Translations under genes and position numbers: made by a program
Origin: Sipunculus nudus
Lineage: Eukaryota; Annelida; Sipuncula; Golfingiida; Sipunculidae
NCBI GenBank assembly: GCA_026874595.1
Contig: CM049315.1
Location: 60,574,889-60,638,888 of the forward strand
Reading direction: 5' to 3'
Length of the DNA stretch: 64,000 bases
Shown here: in pieces, positions 1 to 11,879 of the stretch
Numbering within the stretch: the first letter of the stretch is position 1
How the letters are laid out: each line of letters opens with the position of its first letter
The notes under the pieces: generated by a model
Told to the model about the DNA's origin: nothing
Databases searched by the model: none
The model's input: only the letters and a program-made list of their open reading frames with translations

Positions 1-1793
1 ATTTTTAGAGTTGACTGTACTTGTTAAAGTTCTTTTTTCAATTTTGCTCAAATTCAGCATGACGAGAGGAATGTATTCGGGATGGATGCGATTTCTTTTA
101 TTTTAATAAAAATGATTAAAGGTGCTTATGAAACAGGTTTTAAAGCACTTTCATGACTGTTAATTTTAAAGTGCTGAACCAAGAAAATATATATATATAT
201 AAAAATTGTGACAACAGTAAATATAAACAAAAATAACAATGTCTGCAGTATAATTTGTGCAGGAGCGATTCCTACCAAGTTGTCTGACATGGTTCTAAAA
301 AACAGTTTGAGCCAGTTTTCCTCAAAATGTGCATGATGACAAAGATAAATGCCAGGATGGGGCATCCACAATCATTTACTTTGATCATTTACACCATGAC
401 CTCATAATAAGCAACAACCCTTTACTTACAACAGAAGTTACTCCAGTCGGATACACCATTTACAATAATAGGCTAATTGTTTTTTTTTAGGGGAAAACCG
501 GTCTTACAATACCTTCCTGGATGTTGTTGGTAAAGAAAAAGAAAAAAATTGACCCGTTACGGGATGCTGGTCTATGGCAATTACACTGCACTTTGAGGGC
601 CCAATACAGCTTGGTCATACTGCTAGTGTGGGTAGTTTATTGCAGAGTGACTTCCGATATTGCAGAAGCCTTGCGATATATTGGAAAAGTAAAACAATAA
701 ACATACACCGAAACGTTAAATTTATTCAGCAGCCTCAGCACTGCCGACGGAATAGCGAAAAAAAAATCAACTGAACATTGTAAATTGGGGGGAGAATGGT
801 AATGAACATATAATTAACATGTTCCAGTGTGAACATTACCAGTGCATTGTTGATTTGTCCCTGCATCTGTGAGTTTACAATTTCTTTACACAAAGATCAC
901 GTTTCCTTGCGTGAAATCACTTGAAATCATGAGACATCGTTTAACTGAGTGAAGTGATACACAAGTATCTGCAGTCACAGTTTGTGGTGTTTGAAGCCTT
1001 TCATCCCTGACCTGGTCCTACTATCGTATCCCGATAATAGTCAACACCAAACCCCCTCCCCCTCGAACTCTTTTATTCAAGAATCGACTCGATGCATCTA
1101 CCTTGGCCGTAACCTTGTTACCCTCAGACCGTGCAGTCGTATGAACAAGGCAATTTATATTTAAATTTTTCATATGACAACGTGTGACAGATGTCTCCAT
1201 GCACCATGCATGAACACTAGGCTGTAATTTCAATGTGATGAACATGCTCTAAAATAGTTACTTAAATAATCAGATGTTCTTCATGTACTCATCCGTGTTT
1301 TTCACAAATGCCAACATATATTTCAGTCTGTGGTCATTATTTATTAAGAGAATTATGAATCTTTCATGACGAGGCGTTTATTTATATTTAAAAGTGCCAT
1401 ACTATACATACGTATATACGCATGTATATGCAGCACGTTTCGATCGCTCAGGGAAGCGATTGAAGACGAATACGCATGATAACGGACGGGGAAATTACAA
1501 ACTTTGACATCAGTGATAGGGTATTACTCTGGCAGAAGACTTCTCTATTCATGGCACTCTATACTATAAGAACAAATTTTTCTTGCATACGTACAGCACA
1601 CGCTATCGCATACGTATGAATTTAATCACAGGCCTCAGTTTTCTAGCTGCATATACTGCATATACGCATGTATGGAATGCTAGCTTAAGTGAGATAAACA
1701 CTTGCTGCACATAGTACGCTGACGCTTATGCTTAATGTTCTCATATGAAATAACTTTATCCAGTCTGTGCCCTTTTTAATTAAAATGACTTAC
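1..1793. other. No supported gene (intron or intergenic)
   Basis: AT-rich sequence without a convincing exon. A minus-strand stretch near 270-370 could encode a short hydrophobic segment (CPILAFIFVIMHILRK) followed by an acceptable GT donor, but no polypyrimidine acceptor precedes it, so it is not called. If the gene with an exon at 1794-1952 continues, its next exons lie here or beyond the left edge. Confidence 0.4.
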
Positions 1794-1952
1794 TTTCTCC
1801 AGGAATTGGATTGGGAGCTAAGGTTATTGCGACACCCAAAAATGCCTCATCCAGTCCGGAAAATAAATCTGTAATGAAAACATTCTTGCAGTGAGGAACG
1901 ACTTGACGTTTGTAGTTAAACAGTTCCTGGATTCCAAGCTCAGCTCTATACA
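1794..1952 (-). CDS. Internal coding exon, unidentified protein
   Basis: On the minus strand a long T-rich tract ends in TTCAG at 1953, followed by 159 bases of open frame and a perfect donor (GAAA|GTAAGTC at 1793). The exon is phase 1 on both sides, so it can be included or skipped without shifting frame. It encodes about 52 residues, running from YRAELGIQELFNY through HCKNVFITDLFSGLDEAFLG to a proline-rich end (APNPIPGE). One cysteine is present and no domain is recognised. Residue composition looks coding, unlike the AT-biased noise around it. It lies downstream, on the same strand, of the signal-peptide exon at 17059-17278, which ends in phase 1, so the two may belong to one gene with a long intron or with missed exons between. 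The family is unknown to me; the exon call rests on splice sites and open frame. Confidence 0.6.
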
Positions 1953-2043
1953 CTGAACATTTAGATAAAAAAAAAATAATTAAGCTTTCACTCTTAATCA
2001 ATCAGCTTGTGTGGCCCTTAATAACACTGAATAATAATATTAA

Positions 2044-2980
2044 CGTTAGTGTGAGATAAGAATACATTGCTAAAATAACTGTTCAATTTGTGTGACTTAC
2101 GTTTATACATTGCTAAGATAACCGAACAGTTTTGTGTGACTTAAGTATACACTGCTCAGATAACAGTACATTTTGTGTGACTTAAGTATATTATTATTAT
2201 TATATACCACATTTATATGGCGCTCTTTTCAAACATTAAGAACATTCATAAGCACTTCACATAAAAGAATTCATAAAAGAAATCTACCTAGAAAAGATAC
2301 TAAAAAATATGGGGGGGGCACTAGAATTAAGACTCATTGTAGTATGCTAAAAATAAATGTCTTAAAAGAGTGTTTAAACGTGTCAGTTTTCTCTGACATA
2401 GAAGGGCAGGTTGTTCTAAAGATTATATGCACTACAACTTAAACATATATTCCCATAAGTATCAGTTTTAACACGATGAGAGACTAGAGTGAGAGAGTTT
2501 TGTGACCTAAGCTTTCTGGTTGGAGATTACACACTGAGCATATCACTAACATATCCTGGGGCCTGGCCATTCAGGGTCTTGTCAGTACATACCAGTATCT
2601 TGAAGTCAAGTCTGACCTGAATAGGCAATCAAGTATACACTGCTAAGATAACCATACAGGTTTTGTGACTTAAGTATACACTGCTAAGATAACCATACAG
2701 TTTGTGTGACTTAAGTATACACTGCTAAGATAACCGTACAGTTTGTGTGACTTAAGTGTACACTGCTAAGATAACCGTGCAGCTTGTGTGACTTAAGTAT
2801 ACACTGCTAAGATAACCGTGCAGTTTGTGTGACTTAAGTATACACTGCTAAGATAACCATACAATTTGTGAGACTTTAGTATACACTGCTTAGATAACCA
2901 TACAGTTTGTGTGACTTCAGTATACACTGCTAAGATAACCTTATAATTTGTGTGACTTAAGTATAAGTTAAAATACAATA
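2044..2980. repeat. 41-bp minisatellite, interrupted
   Basis: Tandem units of 41 bp (core: aagtatacactgctaagat) are clear from 2631 to about 2965, and more diverged copies occupy 2044-2190. The array is split by an unrelated insertion at 2191-2630. Confidence 0.9.
2191..2630. mobile_element. 440-bp interspersed repeat inserted in the minisatellite
   Basis: The insertion is flanked by aagtata at 2184-2190 and 2631-2637, a 7-bp direct repeat that joins the minisatellite phase on both sides. It begins with a TTA run followed by a stretch (atttatatggcgctcttttc) like those common in marine-invertebrate repeats. No open frame is evident. It could be a SINE or the 3' end of a LINE. Confidence 0.55.
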
Positions 2981-3519
2981 AAGCTACCAAGGCAATATTC
3001 CAGTTTTTTGTTGCCTTGGTGTACAACCCTTGTGACCTGAGGCAGGGGAATCGTTCAATGTACGTCAGTAGGGTCAGGGATGCATCAAGTGCTGGGTGGT
3101 TATGGCGCCATTAAAAGACAGTTAATGAAACTTAGTGCATTATGTGTCTGCTTTTAAAAGACAGTTAACGTTTTTGTCTTCTGGAACTCGCTGCAGTGTT
3201 TATGTTAAAAAAAAGCCTTGGGCCAATTAGTAGTTAAAACATTTAAGTCATTAGCTTTAAGAATAGCCAAATCCATCCCATTATTTCTCAGGAAGCCTGA
3301 AATAAAACAATATAGGTCTAATAAGCCTACATGTCATATATAGGTCGACAGGCTAGGCCTACTGTAATTTCGTGTATAAAGTCAGATAATTATAAAAAAA
3401 AAACAGGGCGTGATTATCAGGGAAAAAAAGAAAATATTACTTACCGAGGGATAGCAGTTTTCTTTGTCCATGGCTCAATACTGAAAATAAATTAATCATA
3501 TGAATGAATGGCATGAATA

Positions 3520-4365
3520 AAAGAATGACACAATCAAGGTTTTACAATAATTACTCACTGTCCTCTCAAAGAATGACACAATCATGGTTTTACAATAATT
3601 ACTCACTGTCCTCTCAAAGAATGACTCAATCGAGGTCTAACAATAATTACTCAATGTTCTCTCTAAGGATGACACAATCAAGGTTTTACAATAATTACTC
3701 ACTGTTCTCTCAATGGATGACACAATCAAGGTTTAACAATAATTCACACTGTTCTCTCAAAGGATGAAAAAATCAAGGTCTAACAATAATTACTCACTGT
3801 CCCAACAAAGGATGACCCAATCAAGGTCTAACAATACTTACTCACTGTCCTCTCAAAGGATGACACAATCAAGGTTAAACAATAAATACTCACTGTTCTC
3901 TCGAAGGATGACACATTCAAGGTCTAACAATACTGACTCAATGTCCTCTCAAAGGATGACACAATCAAGGTCTAACAATACTTACTCACTGTTCTCTCAA
4001 AGGATGACACAATCGAGGTCTAACAATAATTACCCAATGTCCTCTCAAAGGATGACACAATCAAGGTTTAACATTAATTACTCACTGTTTTCTCAAAGGA
4101 TGACACAATCAAGATCTAACAATACTGACTCAATGTCCTCTCAAAGGATGACACAATCAAGGTCTAACAATACTTACTCACTGTTCTCTCAAAAGATTAC
4201 ACAATCGAGGTCTAACAATAATTACTCACTGTCCTCTTACAGGATGACACAATCAAGGTTTAACAATAATTACTCACTGTCCTCTCAAAGGATGACACAA
4301 TTAAGGTTTTACAATAATTACTCACTGTCCTTTCAAAGGATGACACAATCAAGGTCTAATAATAA
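3520..4365. repeat. 48-bp minisatellite (left part)
   Basis: About 17 units of 48 bp (core: aggatgacacaatcaaggt). Because 48 is divisible by 3, one plus-strand frame stays open and would read as a 16-residue repeat (MTQSRSNNNYSLSSQR). No start context, splice site or flanking conserved exon supports translation. The array resumes at 5468 after a LINE insertion. Confidence 0.93.
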
Positions 4366-5467
4366 TTATTCGTTAATTGACGATAACCTATCAATTAGTG
4401 TTGAAAATTGTTATATAGTGAGTGTTGATAATGTTCGCCATTTGGGCATTGAAATTGACCGCCATCTTTCCTGGAATAATCAGACAAAAGTAGTAATAAA
4501 GAAATTATGCTCAAAGATAGGACTACTGCACCGAATTAGCAAATTTCTCCCTAAAAATATTTGAATACATATTATCACGCGTTCATTCAACCAAATATTG
4601 ACTATGGCCTTACTGTTTGGGGAAATTGTGCTCGTACATTTCGTCTTCTAATTCAGCGGCTTCAGGGCCGAGCAGCCAGAATTTATCTCAGGCATTTATG
4701 ATCACTCGCACAGCAACTTTGCAATTATCCGTGACAATGGATGGATGAATATAGATCAACGATACATGTATCTTTTATCGATATTGACATATAAATGTAT
4801 CAATGGACTCGCCCCCTCTTATCTTATTAAGAACTTTACTTTTACCCGTCATGTTCATCAGTATAACACCCGTTTATCAGTAAATTCCCATGTCAATCTT
4901 CCGAAACCACGCACAGAAATATTGAAAACCTCGTCTTTTTATGCAGGCAGTGTTCTATGGAATAGCCTTCCTACAAAACTAAAAAATGCCAACAATCTAA
5001 ACAGCTTTAAAAGGCTAGCGAGCACATATTACCTTGCATATAATACCAAGATAGAATAATTAACTTTCATTTTCTACTTGTGTACAGCTAAATAATACTA
5101 ATATTTGAGCGTCATCTAAATTTTCATTTCCGTACTTATGCGCATCTTATGTAGTCTTTCATATATACATTTCATTTTAATTGTACAAAATTGTGCTTTA
5201 TTTTTATTTTAATTTCGTTTTATGTATTTTGCAACTCTGTGGCATACTTTTCATAACGAAACTTGACCACATATATTTGTACTTCAACTTTAGCTGTGTT
5301 TACGTCACAGCAGAAAAAATTCTGTGATTGTATGATATAATTTAAGTTTATGGACTTATTGAATAATGTATTTTATTGTAATGTATCTATGTATTACAGA
5401 GCCCTTCTGTAAACAGAATTTTATTTTGATAAAGGCTACCCTGAAAGATGTTGTAATAAATAAATAA
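4366..5467 (+). mobile_element. 5'-truncated LINE 3' end (CR1/Jockey-like), degenerate
   Basis: Three consecutive plus-strand frame pieces match the end of a non-LTR reverse transcriptase ORF. At about 4371-4564 is the post-catalytic thumb region, with the VRHLGIEIDRHLSW and IGLLHRISKFLP motifs. At about 4570-4700 is a block containing IDYGLTVWG. At 4745-5058 is the terminal region, with NGLAPSYL, the YNTRLS motif and SVLWNSLPTKL. The pieces lie in different frames, so the copy is inactive. The catalytic palm and endonuclease are missing, as expected from 5' truncation. The 3' end is an (ATAA)n tail at 5452-5467. The insertion sits inside the 48-bp minisatellite, whose units resume directly after the tail, so the left boundary is accurate to a few bases only. 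Confidence 0.85.
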
Positions 5468-5611
5468 ATACTCACTGTCCTCTCACAGGATGACACAATC
5501 AAGGTTTAACAATAACTACTCACTGTCCTCTCAAAGGATGACTCCACCAAGGTTTAACAATAATTACTTACTGTCCTTTCAAAGGATGACACAATCAAGG
5601 TCTAACAATAA

Positions 5612-5612
<1 letters not shown>
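5468..5612. repeat. 48-bp minisatellite (right part)
   Basis: Three more units of the 48-bp repeat, in register with those before the LINE, run into an AT microsatellite. Confidence 0.9.

Positions 5613-5615
<3 letters not shown>

Positions 5616-5683
<68 letters not shown>
5616..5683. repeat. (AT)n microsatellite
   Basis: Uninterrupted AT dinucleotides for about 67 bases, ending in a short CA stretch. Confidence 0.95.
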
Positions 5684-5689
<6 letters not shown>

Positions 5690-5690
<1 letters not shown>

Positions 5691-8600
5691 GTACTTGGAC
5701 TTGAGCCCTGGTGTAGGTGGTTACCATTAATACCATAAAGACTGAATTTTAGCTTTAGTTTTTTTGTACCGCGATAGACCGCCACTGCAGCGCAGTTTTC
5801 AACATGACTAGTCTCAAAACTCAAAGTAGGACTTTGGTCCAATTAATAATGCCTACTGGGACATGTTTCCATGGTTACACTTGTGTGACCTCTTGTAAAT
5901 GGCACACTTGATGTCATCATGGCCCGCCTGGCTTACAGGCCTACATATATCGTTCATGTATTTTTAAATTAGTTGGCATGGAATTGTGAAGGCCCTTAGA
6001 ATGGATACAATTATCGATTCTTTACCTTCGATTCCATTTTCCATTCAATTCTTATAAAATTATTAAATTTATAACTTTTTTTAAATAATAGTATTTTGCC
6101 AAAATGGATGTTAGACATTTTCAGCAAATAATAAAATGCAGTTCTCCCTCTGTTTGTAGTCGCCATTTTTGATTCTATACGAAAGGACTGGTCCACCAGC
6201 GAACGTTAAATTTAGGGCACATGTGATATAAAGGGCTACTCCGTCAAATTTGAGAGCTCATAGATGACTTAAGGATGTTACATGCAAAAAATAAAAATCG
6301 AAATGAATCGATTCAGAGTTTTATAGGCGATTACAATTTACTTGAGGGCTTGTAATTCAGTGCATTATTACACTCCGATAAATGAGAGCCCTTCAAGGTC
6401 CTGCGGAATGACTGATATTCGTGAAAGAGAAACATTCGTGAATTAGAAAACCTCATCTATAAAGGTTTTAGCCACATCGGCATCTTATGTATGTTATCCA
6501 CGCGACCACACATGTAGGCTTAAAGCTGGCTGGCAAAAGACATATATTAAATAACAATAGGCTTATGTTACCCGTAAATCAAAGATAAGCTTAACTTATA
6601 TCGTATCTTTTTCTTTTTACCTGTTGTAAACAAGGATTTCTATTCGTTTGGTCAGGCCAGGTGTCCTCGTAAGATTGTGTAGATTGAGCGCGAATATTTG
6701 ATATTGAGATATTGGATATACATGTATATGTAGGTCGTGAAACAATGAAAAAGTGAAAATCGTGAATTATTAACCTCGCGAATATAAAGAAAAACTATAG
6801 TAACAACAACGACACATATACGGGGGTGGGGGAGTCCCGACCATTGACCACCGTTTGAGATTTACCATACTACATGTATCTGAAACTCTTTCATACTATA
6901 GATATTATAAAAACAAGTATTTGACCCCGGCTTAGGACAAGTTGCATATCTAGATTTTTTTAATTGGCCCACAACATTGCGCGCCCGTCACTAGCCTACC
7001 TGCCATTAGTTGATAGAATAGTTATCGGATTGAATTACTGTTATATTTCTTTATATTTTAAAAGGCAGCCCAGGGCATAATAAACAGAAACACTAAATCT
7101 TTCTGGGTTAACGTATCTATATGCCAAACAAGGACAATAATGTTACTGCATCTGTTTGTATCATAATTTCAATAAGACGATTCTCGGGATAGAATAGAAA
7201 ACTGGGACAATATTAAAACTGAACAATTCATAAAAAAAAATAAAGAGAAACGAGTTCCCCCCACGTTGAAGGTCTATGTTTCAGCTTTAACTGAGCGGCG
7301 TTCCACCCTTCACATTTTAAACACTACATGTGTCTCGAAATCGAATATACAACAGCACTCCGACCCAAAGCAGTTTCAACCAGCACATTTTCAAGTACCG
7401 TCGGTTTGTAAGCCCAAACGTCGATTTAAATGTCGCTCATGCATAAACTGAGCCCCAGAATCATGTTTTCATGGTTACTTTTCATGGTAGGCAGTCGCAG
7501 TAAAATTTAGAGGTTGTGTTTAGCAAAGACAATGTGCAACACGTGACTGTTATTCAGGTTCCTTTCTAAGACGGTGATCAAGGTCACCTGATCAGCTGAA
7601 TGGTCTGTTACACTGGTCTCATATATACACATATAATATATCAGGGCGCTCCCCTTTTAATTCTGGTAACACTTATGCCAGTCAACAGTCATGTAACAGG
7701 CAAGTGTTATGTTTGTAAACTAACATTTACTTTATGCTCAATCATTTACGTATACGCACACATAAAAAAAAACCAAGGTGTTTTAAGTATGTCAATATAT
7801 ATGCATGCCTCTCTATGGATTAGGTAATGTATTCCGATGGTAAAATGCAACGGGACGTTTTTGTAAAAAAGCAGGCCTTTTTGTTTGATGAATACGAGGA
7901 TCGTGTGATCGTAGATTCAAGAGCGGTAATTCTTTCATGGCTGTTATGTTTGTGTGATAAGAGTCAGCAAGTATTAAAGATAGTTATAAATCTGGTTAAA
8001 GTTAACAGATATTCATAGATTGAAAGACGTTGAAATTATTTTTTGTGAAGGAAGAACAAAACTTAGCCAGATACAGTATATTGTCTGTAATGTAAATGTT
8101 AATATATTTTGATATAATAATTTTATCGACTGTCAGTTCGGAAGACAATTTTTTTAGTAATTGTTCAATTTTTCAATTTTTTAAATCAAAACAACAGCTG
8201 AGCAAGATATTGCCTGTAAAGTAAATGTAAAAAGTGTCAGACTTTGAAAGATTCTAAAATAAATCTAAACGGTATAAAGGGATGATTTTACTGTATTTTA
8301 TACTGACACATTTCTCTCTTTTTTTTTCTCTCATCTATCTTTTCTATTTTTTTTTGTGTGCAGAAAGTCTTCAACCCCTATGATTGTTCAAGATGCGGAA
8401 TCTAACATCATGTTGGATGGCCAAAAACTGTTAAACAATCCATGCAGATCCATGCAAGCTATTTGTACTTTCAGTGGAGGCTTCCTATGCCTCATTTTTT
8501 ACATTTACCCTGGAATATTCCAAGGGACTTACAAAGCCTTAAGGGTTTTTGCTTCTGGGGGTCATTGAAGGCACCTGTAACTGTCCAGTCACTGTCACTT

Positions 8601-9026
8601 GAGCTGACAGTATTATTATCAGACGCTTCACACAAAATAGATGCCGGTACTTTAGACGGATTCAGTAACTGATAATGGTAAATCCATTTCAGTTCTTTTA
8701 CATGTGTGCTGACCATTGTTTACTTTGAAATTAAACTTAAAACTTACAACACTACATTTATCAATGCAGGTATTTTTCTGTAGTTCAAATGATGCATTAT
8801 ATAATGATGAAAGCCAAAGGTTAACATGATTAACAATTTGAATGAAATATCATACAAAATTCATAATAACAATCATAATAATAATGCACGAACAATATTT
8901 GATATGTTTAATTTGAGACAATTTTACTGCCACGCAGTGATTAAACTTGTTTAAATATGTTTGCTTCCTGTTAGCGCGTTCTGGAAGATTAGTATAATCT
9001 GAATAATGATTTATGAGTATATACAT
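5690..9026. other. No supported gene
   Basis: AT-rich sequence with short random open frames. A long pyrimidine tract at 8309-8362 ends in GTGTGCAG and resembles a plus-strand 3' splice site. The following frame is open for about 65 codons, but no donor or recognisable protein follows, so no exon is called. Confidence 0.4.
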
Positions 9027-9080
9027 TGTTATAGGTGCTCCTTTTATTGTGTGACACGGGCGTAACTCATGTTGTTGTTG
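9027..9080 (+). repeat. 5' LTR stub of a Ty3/gypsy element
   Basis: These 54 bases, beginning tgttataggtgctcc, match the start of the 3' LTR at 9811-9864 with two differences. The copy stops after gttgttgttg and is joined directly to pol coding sequence. The rest of the 5' LTR, the primer-binding site, gag, protease and most of the reverse transcriptase are missing. Confidence 0.85.
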
Positions 9081-9081
9081 T

Positions 9082-9680
9082 AGACCAGAAAACAAAAAGC
9101 AAATAATGCGTTTTCTTGGTATGGTTGGATACCACAGGAAGTTTTGTCCAAATTTTGCTGCTGTAGCTGAACCTTTGACTAATTTGTTAAAGAAGAAACA
9201 AAAGTTTGTATGGAATGTTCAGTGTGAAAGTGCATTTCAGAATTTAAAAGCAATTCTGCAAAGTTCACCAGTTTTAGCAGCTCCAGACTTTTCTGTACCT
9301 TTTAAGTTAGCTGTAGATGCTAGTGATACTGCTGCTGGTGCTGTGTTGTTACAAGAAGGCAATGATGGCATAGATCATCCAATTTGTTATTTCTCAAGAA
9401 AGTTTAATGCAAACCAGAAAAACTACTCCACTATTGTAAAAGAATGTTTGGCTTTGATTTTGGCGTTGCAACATTTTGAAGTTTATGTTACTTCATCAGT
9501 CAGGCCTATCATTGTCTTCAGTGATCACAATCCCCTCACGTTCAAGAACAAGTTGTGTTAAGTGTAAAAATCAAAGATTGTTGAGATGGAATTTGTTCTT
9601 ACAGGATTACAATCTTGATATCATACACATTAAAGGGAAAGACAATGTACTTGCTAATTGCTTATCGAGATGTTTATGAA
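9082..9680 (+). pseudogene. Ty3/gypsy pol remnant: RT end and RNase H
   Basis: The frame opens immediately after the LTR stub with the connection region of a gypsy-type reverse transcriptase (ENKKQIMRFLGMVGY motif). The RNase H domain follows, with its first catalytic aspartate in the FKLAVDASDTAAGAV motif at about 9301-9342, the YSTIVKECLAL motif, and DHNPLTF near 9520. The frame is then broken around 9550-9560, and the C-terminal part (LLRWNLFLQDY, HIKGKDNVLANCLSR) continues in another frame to 9680. Integrase is absent. In a complete element this protein copies the RNA genome into DNA and degrades the RNA strand. This copy is truncated at both ends and frameshifted, so it cannot act. Confidence 0.9.
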
Positions 9681-9800
9681 ATGTTGTAAACAGGATGTTT
9701 ATGTAATGTTGTAAATAAGATGATTTTGAGATGTTTTAAAAATTTAGTGATTGTGATCGCAAAAAGAAAGTTTTCCGTGCAAACTTTCTTTTTTCTTACA

Positions 9801-9810
9801 GGAGGAGGAG
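9801..9810 (+). other. Polypurine tract
   Basis: The ggaggaggag stretch lies immediately before the 3' LTR, where plus-strand priming takes place in LTR retrotransposons. It fixes the LTR boundary at 9811 and the element orientation as plus. Confidence 0.85.
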
Positions 9811-10523
9811 TGTTATAGGTGCTCCTTTTATTGTGTGACACGGGCATAACTCGTGTTGTTGTTGCACTTTTTGTTTAATCCGTACTGGTTGAACTCTCGT
9901 TGTCATGCTGGCTGGGGGTTTTCACGCCTGGCCGAGGTCACGTGATGACCCTGGTTTGTAGAGATACACACAGCAATGTTTTTCTAGAGAATTCCTGTGA
10001 CGCGTGCTTACCGCGTATTATGTATTATTCTTCGAATGTTCTAGACGTGGAAAATTCTCGGTTTGGGGTGAAGAGTATATAAAGGGGCTGTGTTTTAGAA
10101 CCGGGAGCAGAGAGCAGAGAAGATTTCCAGCGGACGCAGAAGCGTGTGTCAGTTTCTGGGACCTTATCCGACGTGTGCGGCAATTATAGATTTTCTTCAC
10201 AGGTTCTCCTGAATTTTGTGCATTTGGACTTCAGTTTACTTTCTGGATTGTTACAAGAGCTTTACACTGGACTATCGTTCTCCGAGGGTATGCATTTAAA
10301 GAACTTATCGTTGTGACGGTGTTGGTATCCAGGTACTGTGCACATTTTTCTATGTGATTGTATTGATTTGTTGTTATACCGCTGTTTTACTGTATAATTG
10401 TATTGATTTAGTGTATTGTAATGTTAGGGTTGTTTTAAGAATAAATTATAGTTATTTGTTAACAAAAAAACCACTGACTTCTTTATTCATTCTCCTAGAC
10501 ATTTCACGCTGCCTACTGTTACA
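9811..10523 (+). repeat. 3' LTR of the Ty3/gypsy element
   Basis: Begins TGTTATAGG right after the polypurine tract and probably ends CTGTTACA, about 713 bp. It contains a TATATAAA box at 10076-10083 and an AATAAA signal at 10440-10445, in the order expected of U3-R-U5. No target-site duplication was found: the bases before 9027 and after 10523 differ, so the right end is inferred from the TG...CA rule. Confidence 0.75.
10076..10083 (+). promoter_or_regulatory. LTR TATA box
   Basis: TATATAAA inside the 3' LTR, preceding a GC-richer segment (gagcagagagcagagaag) likely to contain the transcription start. Confidence 0.6.
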
Positions 10524-11827
10524 GATTTTTTTTCATCTCCGTTACAGAATTTGTGTTCATCACGCATACGTGATCTGTTTATATAAGGTTCCGTATATTA
10601 TATATGGCATGTCTCAAAACCCAGGAAATGTGTAAAAAAGCACCCTTCCCGACTATGGGCCTACGCCCCCTCTATTTTCAAATCCTGGATACGCCACTGT
10701 ATATGTCTCAACGTTCCGAGCCAGGACTCATGACCGGAGACTTTTAATCCCAAGTTGAAATCAATGACACACTGAAGCCGGTCTATTGAAGAGGTTCGGG
10801 GACATTCCTAAGTTTTGCAAGCGCCATTATAATAAACTGTATTTTTGCAAAATGTTATTGCATTCACATTCTGGTTATATACCTAAATACATTAATGAAA
10901 GAAAATGACTTATTACTTGCATTGTGATTTTACATCTTAATTTCTGTAACTGTTTTGCACTCACTTCCGTTATGACTAAATCAGCAGGAACCTCTGAAAA
11001 TATAACCGATTATAGCGGTATAATGATTTAGCCAGCAGTCAGATTTGAAATTTTAGAACTGTTATATCAGTACATATTGTTCTTCCCGAAATCTGCTATG
11101 AGATATACAGAGGTAAAACAGTATTTATCACATGATTGTAGTTGATGTGGTTGATTTTTATTTATGTTCTAAAAAGATGTAAAATATAACTGATTGAAGT
11201 TTTGACAAAGGATATGACTTTGGATCATAAACCCTCTATATATTGCTGAAGTTGAAAGCATGAGGAATGCTTGAAAACACCAGATCACAACGATTTAATG
11301 ATCGCTTGTCTGTTCTGTCACATGCTACGGACAGTATACAAGAGGAGAAAGTGAAAGTCGATATAATACAGATGTATTGTTAACGGACCCACCAGCAGAA
11401 CTGAGTAACAACCACTGATACCGTTATTTTAAAAGATCTTGTCATTCCGCACAAAATATGTGATTGCACTCGCACATTATTTCTATTTGTCAATTTCTAA
11501 ATTTCATTTTTAAGTTTGGGGAAAATGGGATAAAAGATGACGATATCAGTTTCACATCAACGACAAAGCTATTCTTGAAAAACAATGCAAAATTCAAGGG
11601 TACCTAGTGTTTTAGTAATTGAAATATTGGTGGTTTTATATGAATCCTTACTCAAAATAGATCATAGGGTAAATTCGCAGGCTTTAAGAACTCGCATTCT
11701 GAAATAATTAAAGGTATAGGGGAAGTTCATTTTACCAGCTAAAACTCCTAAACATGGGTAAAAAGAAGGAAAATACAAAATACAAAAATGAGTCTGCATT
11801 TCAGAGAGCATACAATTTTGACAGTAG

Positions 11828-11879
<52 letters not shown>

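Noticed and set aside
126-371. Membrane-protein exon on the minus strand
   Set aside because: A short hydrophobic run and a possible donor exist, but there is no acceptor and the region is AT-rich.
3504-4564. Long frame with a 16-residue repeat
   Set aside because: Entirely the 48-bp minisatellite running into a LINE fragment; no independent coding evidence.
8309-8460. Plus-strand exon after a long pyrimidine tract
   Set aside because: The acceptor is convincing but the downstream frames lack a donor and recognisable protein; long T/C tracts are common here.
9021-10530. Target-site duplication of the gypsy element
   Set aside because: The bases before 9027 (tacat) and after 10523 (gattt) do not match, so no duplication is claimed.
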